A model generated the notes under the pieces. It was not told where the DNA came from, did not search any database, and saw only the letters and a list, made by a program, of their open reading frames with translations. A stretch of DNA of 64,000 bases from an uncultured Acidobacteriia bacterium (GTDB lineage: Bacteria; Acidobacteriota; Terriglobia; Bryobacterales; Bryobacteraceae), in NCBI GenBank assembly GCA_903923395.1, contig CAIXXM010000024.1, forward strand, positions 81,546 through 145,545. Direction: 5' to 3'. A program made the translations under genes and the position numbers. Positions 59,442 to 64,000 of this stretch are shown here, in pieces (within the stretch, counting starts at the first letter, position 1; every line of letters begins with the position of its first letter).

Positions 59442-62333
59442 ATGCGTTTTCTTCAGGTCTTGACCCTGCTTGCCCTCTCTTTGTGCGCTTTCGCACAGAC
59501 CCCGGATACGGCCATCCTCCGCGGACGCGTTGTAGACCAATCGAGCGCCGCGGTCCCCGGTGTCACCGTCACGGTTTCCGGAAAGAAAACGGGGTACAAG
59601 AGAAGCGCCACTACATCCCCGGCCGGCGAGTTTTCCTTTGCCGGTCTGCCGGTCACCGAAGCCTACTCATTGCAGGCTGCCAAAGAAGGTTTTGCGAACG
59701 GCAGCCTGGGGGAAATCACGGTAGTCGGCGGGCAGACGGCTGACGTCACGCTGAAGATGGCGGTGGCCGGGAACGCTACGCAGGTGACGGTGACCGGCGT
59801 GGCGGGCGAAGTCCGGTCAGACTCCCCACAGTTGGGCGATCATCTCGACTCCAAGGCAATTGAAGAAACGCCACTGCTGAACCGCCGAATCACCGGACTG
59901 CCGATGCTCAACGCGGCCAACCGTCCGGCCATCAACCAGGGCGACGTCTTCATGAACCAGACTCTGTTCACCAGCAACGGCGCGGGGCGCCGGCAGGCCT
60001 GGTTTGAAGTGGACGGCAGCACGGGCAATGACAGCTGGGGACGCCAGACGATTTTCAGTAACATCCCCGTGGACGCCGTGCAGGAAGTGACGATCCTCGA
60101 AAACGCCTTCTCCGCGGAGTACGGCGGCAGCACGGGCAGCGCGGTCAATATCGTCACGCGCTCCGGCTCCAACAAATTCCATGGCAGTGTACTGGAAGCG
60201 TGGAGGCCGTCGTCAACCGGGGCGGCTCTCTCCGGCTTCACTTCCACTACGGCCACCAGCGGCAACGCGATTTTGAGTGACCAGATGGGCCAAACCGCCG
60301 CATCTCTTTCCGGACCCATCGGCGGTGAAAAGACCCACTTCTTTCTCTCCGGGGAAGATACCCGTCAGAACCGCGTCTCCCCCATCATTTCGCCCGTGGC
60401 ACCTGGCAGCTATACCGGGCATTACCGCGGCTGGCTTGGCTTCCTGCGCCTGGACCGTCAACTGGATGAACGCAACAACCTCTTCTTCCGCAGTGATCTG
60501 GATGGTTTTCACGATACGAACCCGAATGGCATTGTGGGTGGAAACTCCCTGCCGACCGTGGCCCGCGTCTTCCGCCGCCGCACTTACTCGGAGGAAATCG
60601 GCGAAACGTTTGTCGTGAGTCCGAACGTGGTGAACAACCTGCGTGTCCAGTTCCAACTGGCGGCTCCGATCACCCAATTCGATCCCGTGGTCTACGGCAC
60701 CCAGTATGTTGTTCCGATTTCCGCGGGCGGCACGTTTACCACAGGCACATCCCAATCCGCCCTGCTTATGAACCGGCAATATCAGATTGCGGACACCCTC
60801 TCCACCGTGAAAGGCAAGCACCATTTGCGCGCCGGTGCGGACCTCATTTACTCCCACACAGGAGGCAACAGCAAGGAATTCGGTGGACCCATTTATCTGG
60901 GCCAGTTCAGTTACAACACCTGCACGCAGACTCTCGCCTACTGTGAAAGCCAGGCCTATCTGGGAAACATCGCCAACGTGAAGAGTTATACCCAGAGTTA
61001 CGGGAATGCCAGTTACACGGTGGGCGACGCTCTTTGGGCCGTCTTTGCGCAGGATGATTATCATCTCCGCCCGGATCTCACTCTGAACCTCGGCATCCGC
61101 TATGAACAGCAGACCTTTACGGATGCCCGCAAGAACTTCGCCCCCCGCATCGGTTTCGCTTATAACTTCCGCGGGGACGGCAAGACTGTAATCCGCGGCG
61201 GCTTCGGGATTTATTACTCGCAGATAGTGGACAACTCCCAGGCAAACTACTCGCTGACCGGAGTTACCGGCGTCTTCAATTACACCGCATCGCCGGGACA
61301 GGTCGGCTTCCCCACCACCGTGGCGTCGGCACCACTGCCTGCTTTCCCCGCTGGTGCGATAGCTCCCCTGCGCAGTCTTTATATCCGCCCCGGTGATCCG
61401 GCCTTCGCGAACTTCGGACTGGTTGGTTATCCCAGCCAGTTGCTGAATCCTTACTCGGAGCAATGGTCTGTTGGGATGGAGCGCAAGCTTGCACAGGGCT
61501 GGGTGTTGAGTGTCGACTATGTGGGTTCACACAGTTTGAAGATCAACCGGCCGCTCGATGTGGATGCGCCCTCTTCGTTCATTCGCACGCAGCCCGGGCA
61601 GGTCCGGACGGCACAGGCCGCGAACTGCACGCGTCCGTATTGGGTTCTCTGGTATGCGCAGCACAACCTGACTTGCAACACCGCGACAGCCACCAACCCC
61701 CAGCCGGCCTACGCGGTGATCCAGACGGATGTGAACAACGGCTATGCCTACTATGACGCTCTCGATGTCAATCTGAGCCACCGCTTCAGCCGCAATCTCT
61801 CCATGCTGTTGAGCTACACATGGTCCCACACGATCGACAACGTGGACCCCGATACCACCAGCCAGAATCCGAATGATCCTTTGCAGACCGGGAAGATTGA
61901 GAATGCCAACGCGATCTATGACCAGCGCCACCGCTTCGTGCTCAGTGGCTTCTATACGGCTCCGCTGAAGATCAACGTTGGGGCGATTACCACGCTGGCC
62001 ACGGGACTGCCGTACAACTTCACTACCGGTGCGAACAACAGCGGTGACGGTGCCACCGCGGACCGTCCGGTGATCAATGGTGTGGTGGTGGGGCGCAATG
62101 CCGGGCGGGGTACGCCGATCTACGAATTCGCCCCGTTCCTGGAGCGGACCTTCCCGCACGTAACTTTGCGCGCTGAGGCCTTCAATGTGCTGAACCACGC
62201 CAACTTCGTGGGTTTCAGCGGGACATACGGCAATGGCGCGACGGCCGGCGCAGGCTTCGGTTCGCCGCTGGTTGGGATCACGAGCCAACTGCCGGCCAGG
62301 AGTTTACAGTTCTCTGCGCGGTTTTTCTTTTGA
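59442..62333 (+). CDS. Oar-like TonB-dependent receptor with carboxypeptidase-like domain
   Basis: The 963-residue protein has a signal peptide (MRFLQVLTLLALSLCAFAQT), a carboxypeptidase regulatory-like domain (about 24-115; ILRGRVVDQSSAAVPGVTVTV), a plug-like domain (about 120-235; GGSTGSAVNIVTRSGSNKFH) and a long beta-barrel with YEQQTFTDARKNFAPRIGF and LSYTWSHTIDNVDP, ending in a C-terminal RSLQFSARFFF as expected for outer-membrane insertion. This Oar/CarboxypepD_reg-TonB type is expanded in Solibacter-like acidobacteria. The 963 residues are shorter than many homologues. Likely binds polysaccharide or peptide; ligand unknown. Confidence 0.92.
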   Translation: MRFLQVLTLLALSLCAFAQTPDTAILRGRVVDQSSAAVPGVTVTVSGKKTGYKRSATTSPAGEFSFAGLPVTEAYSLQAAKEGFANGSLGEITVVGGQTADVTLKMAVAGNATQVTVTGVAGEVRSDSPQLGDHLDSKAIEETPLLNRRITGLPMLNAANRPAINQGDVFMNQTLFTSNGAGRRQAWFEVDGSTGNDSWGRQTIFSNIPVDAVQEVTILENAFSAEYGGSTGSAVNIVTRSGSNKFHGSVLEAWRPSSTGAALSGFTSTTATSGNAILSDQMGQTAASLSGPIGGEKTHFFLSGEDTRQNRVSPIISPVAPGSYTGHYRGWLGFLRLDRQLDERNNLFFRSDLDGFHDTNPNGIVGGNSLPTVARVFRRRTYSEEIGETFVVSPNVVNNLRVQFQLAAPITQFDPVVYGTQYVVPISAGGTFTTGTSQSALLMNRQYQIADTLSTVKGKHHLRAGADLIYSHTGGNSKEFGGPIYLGQFSYNTCTQTLAYCESQAYLGNIANVKSYTQSYGNASYTVGDALWAVFAQDDYHLRPDLTLNLGIRYEQQTFTDARKNFAPRIGFAYNFRGDGKTVIRGGFGIYYSQIVDNSQANYSLTGVTGVFNYTASPGQVGFPTTVASAPLPAFPAGAIAPLRSLYIRPGDPAFANFGLVGYPSQLLNPYSEQWSVGMERKLAQGWVLSVDYVGSHSLKINRPLDVDAPSSFIRTQPGQVRTAQAANCTRPYWVLWYAQHNLTCNTATATNPQPAYAVIQTDVNNGYAYYDALDVNLSHRFSRNLSMLLSYTWSHTIDNVDPDTTSQNPNDPLQTGKIENANAIYDQRHRFVLSGFYTAPLKINVGAITTLATGLPYNFTTGANNSGDGATADRPVINGVVVGRNAGRGTPIYEFAPFLERTFPHVTLRAEAFNVLNHANFVGFSGTYGNGATAGAGFGSPLVGITSQLPARSLQFSARFFF

Positions 62334-62354
62334 TCAGCCGCGTGCGTTAGCATG

Positions 62355-62374
62355 AAGAACGGAACCCCGTTCTT
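62355..62374 (+). terminator. Hairpin between the TonB receptor and tRNA
   Basis: AAGAACGG-AACC-CCGTTCTT, an 8-bp stem, starts 22 bases after the receptor stop and ends two bases before the tRNA. No T-tract follows. Confidence 0.4.
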
Positions 62375-62376
62375 GC

Positions 62377-62452
<76 letters not shown>

Positions 62453-62743
62453 ATGGAATCAAGGGTTTACGGCTCACTGGACTAAACCGCCCGCGCCGAT
62501 TGTGGGGACTTTTGTGGGTGGCGCCGAAATGTGTGGCGTTGTATTCATCATGAGCGCATCCACGCCGCCATGCGGATATAGGAGTTCCCCCAACTCCATG
62601 TTGATCGGACTCGCCTCGCCTTACGCCAGCCCTGTCCGCATGTAATCCCGGATTACGTTCTCAGTCTGGTCGCGTCGTACGGTATTCCCCAACAGCAACG
62701 AGACCTGCGCCAGTCGCTGCTGTCAGCCACGGTGAATGCCCGC
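62453..62743. other. Intergenic region downstream of the tRNA, no certain gene
   Basis: No complete gene is visible. On the minus strand 62620-62720 could encode RLAQVSLLLGNT followed by ENVIRDYM, slightly like the C-terminus of a tyrosine recombinase, as expected if a decayed integrase sat next to a tRNA attachment site. The match is too weak to call. Confidence 0.25.
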
Positions 62744-63400
62744 TTATCTGCGCGCGCTCAATGACAACTTTTTATCGATCTGTCCGATCTCCAGCAGTCC
62801 CTTGGTTACATTCGTTCCGCTGAAGTGTACATCGCAATAGCCCTCTTCGCCCTTCGGCCCCCGCAGCAGCAGCCGGACCGGTTCATGTTCGTACCAGCCG
62901 GGAACCACGTCCACTACGGTCACCGGCACCGACCCGCCTACCCAAACTGAGCTGAATTTCCCGCTGGCTTCGTCATAGTTCGAAAGTGTCGGACGGATCG
63001 TCCAAAGGGTCTTGCCCTTCAACTCTTTGCGCGCCTGCTCCAACTCATCCACAAAGACCACGCCCTTCAGGCTCCCGTTGTACACAGCGGCCGTGTATTG
63101 CTTGCCGCTGTCTTCCATCTCCACGGTAACTTTCGGGTATTGTCCCGGTTGAACAGAGGTGATTTTGCCGACCTTGCCAACAGCCTCTTCGTATGCAGGT
63201 TGACCAGATGGCCCGCTGCCTCCGGTGAACAGTTGGTAACCGTACTTTTGCTGTGGCGCAATCCTGGGCAGAAAGAGGATACGCTTACCCTGCCACTCCG
63301 TCACCGGGATATATTTGAACTTCGGCCAATTGCTGGCGGTCTCTTGTGCTCACAGGAAAGCAGCGGTCAAAGAAAGAAGAATAGAGATTCGTCGCATCAT
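62744..63400 (-). pseudogene. Secreted hypothetical protein with a nonsense codon in the signal peptide
   Basis: From ATG 63400 the frame reads a signal peptide MMRRISILLSLTAAFL, then TGA (63350-63352), then continues AQETASNWPKFKYIPVTEWQ and into a 186-residue domain with GKRILFLPRIAPQQKYGYQLF, IRPTLSNYDEASG and PVRLLLRGPKGEEGYCDVHF, ending at 62744. The expected residue at the stop is probably Cys or Trp just before the cleavage site. So the gene is either inactivated or the base is a sequence error. Internal GTG 63304 would give an unsecreted product. Family unknown. Confidence 0.72.
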
Positions 63401-63407
63401 GATAACC

Positions 63408-64000
63408 ATGACGTCCCGCAGTTTCATCCGTGTAGTTATATTTCTATGTTTCGCAGTAACTTTGGGAGCGCAGTCGCGGCCCGTCGTGGGTGCTATTCGC
63501 TGGGATGCGTGGCATGGGAAGCAAGGCAGCCCGGGGCGATCCGTGGAGATTGCTTTAGGTCCGTCAGAGTGGCGCTATCGACTGCCTTTCTTCGCCAAGG
63601 TGCTTTCTGCAAGTGAAGTCTCGATAGACGGTACTTCGCAGGAAGTTATGGATCAGGAGATCACTTATGCGTCCAAGGCAGGGTTGGATTACTGGGCCTT
63701 TCTTGCCTATGACCAGAAAGATCCCATGAGTATTGCGTTACAAAGATATCTTGCAAGTAAGAAGCGCAGTGATATACAGTTCTGTCTCATCACCGAACTT
63801 TCCCGCTGGGGCACCAAGGCTTCCCATCCGGAAATCGCGCGTTATGCGGCCATGGCCAAGGAAAAGGGTTATCTGAAAACACCGGATGGCCGCCCGATCT
63901 TCTATTTCGGTTTTCTAAGTGACGCGCAGGTGACCAAGGCCTGGGGTTCCATCGAAGAACTCCGCCACGCGGTGGATGAGTTCCGTTCTCTGGCCGGCAA
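63408..64000 (+). CDS. Secreted GH99-like/WbsX-type protein (3' end outside window)
   Basis: The frame from ATG 63408 is open to the right edge. It starts with a signal peptide (SFIRVVIFLCFAVTLGAQ), then VGAIRWDAWHG and VMDQEITYASKAGLDYWAFL, then DIQFCLITELSRWG and DGRPIFYFGF, which resemble glycoside-hydrolase-99-like and WbsX-type proteins acting on surface or secreted glycans. The protein is divergent from the nonsense-mutated secreted gene (7-base gap), so they likely share a promoter region. The family call is by motif only. Confidence 0.7.
   Translation, partial: MTSRSFIRVVIFLCFAVTLGAQSRPVVGAIRWDAWHGKQGSPGRSVEIALGPSEWRYRLPFFAKVLSASEVSIDGTSQEVMDQEITYASKAGLDYWAFLAYDQKDPMSIALQRYLASKKRSDIQFCLITELSRWGTKASHPEIARYAAMAKEKGYLKTPDGRPIFYFGFLSDAQVTKAWGSIEELRHAVDEFRSLAG

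Noticed and set aside
60213..61463. 416-codon minus-strand frame opposite the TonB receptor
   Set aside because: The receptor has a continuous barrel and signal peptide in the other direction; the antisense has no motifs.
62453..62743. Integrase remnant next to the tRNA
   Set aside because: Only a dozen residues loosely resemble a recombinase C-terminus, and no att-type direct repeat of the tRNA 3' end was found in the window.

Overview
This is a high-GC bacterial chromosome segment that most resembles the Acidobacteriota, in particular the Solibacter/Bryobacter lineage. That placement is an inference from gene content: a secreted protein with the Solibacter-type C-terminal domain (33338-35083), a long Oar-like TonB-dependent receptor with an N-terminal carboxypeptidase-like domain (59442-62333), a PEP-CTERM protein, a winged-HTH/TolB-repeat sensor, and a Uma2-type nuclease. 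Ordinary housekeeping genes (rplM-rpsI, rpsB-tsf-pyrH-frr, thrB, mqnC, typA, a CAU-anticodon tRNA) show that it is core chromosome with accessory islands.

Region 1 (1-17840) is a surface-glycan locus. It holds at least seven glycosyltransferases, an ABC-2 exporter (permease plus Wzt-like ATPase with a C-terminal carbohydrate-binding domain), and a less usual set of proteins: a radical SAM/SPASM enzyme, a PqqD-like peptide-binding protein, an HPr-kinase-like P-loop protein and two nucleotidyltransferase-family proteins, one with the catalytic motif erased. From 7556 to 15737 every gene overlaps the next, usually as ATGA or GTGA, so the glycan, exporter and peptide-modification-type genes form one translationally coupled operon. 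No precursor peptide was found.

Region 2 (17856-23609) is an RNA-repair locus: rtcR reads leftward, and rightward from a near-perfect sigma-54 promoter come rsr (Ro60), two non-coding Y RNAs, rtcB and rtcA. The first Y RNA carries a permuted tRNA mimic: a T-arm, an acceptor-like stem closed by a GCAA tetraloop, and a D-arm, mounted on a Ro-binding stem. The second is a simple Y-RNA hairpin with the same binding motif.

Region 3 (23648-39395) is mostly housekeeping on the minus strand: a methyltransferase, a DUF2071 protein, an acetyltransferase, homoserine kinase, the translation operon, the Solibacter-type secreted protein, a deoxyhypusine-synthase-like enzyme, MqnC, a sugar isomerase-like protein and a Uma2 protein. 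Toxin-antitoxin remnants lie here: a shattered vapBC (36290-36650) and, just after it, a hicBA pair with one missing base in each gene (39400-39831). A short relic of an NtrC-type regulator C-terminus follows.

Region 4 (39911-64000) holds a PEP-CTERM protein, a winged-HTH/beta-propeller sensor, an NtrC-type response regulator with a CHASE2 histidine kinase, a peptidase, an MFS transporter, small secreted proteins, a membrane glycosyltransferase, a YprB-like nuclease, typA, a two-gene ABC export system, a stand-alone HTH protein, an intact Phd/PIN toxin-antitoxin pair with a visible operator, the TonB receptor, the tRNA, a secreted protein with a nonsense codon in its signal peptide, and a truncated GH99-like secreted protein. 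Two families of short palindromic repeats occupy the intergenic gaps at 28.7, 52.8 and 58.6 kb.
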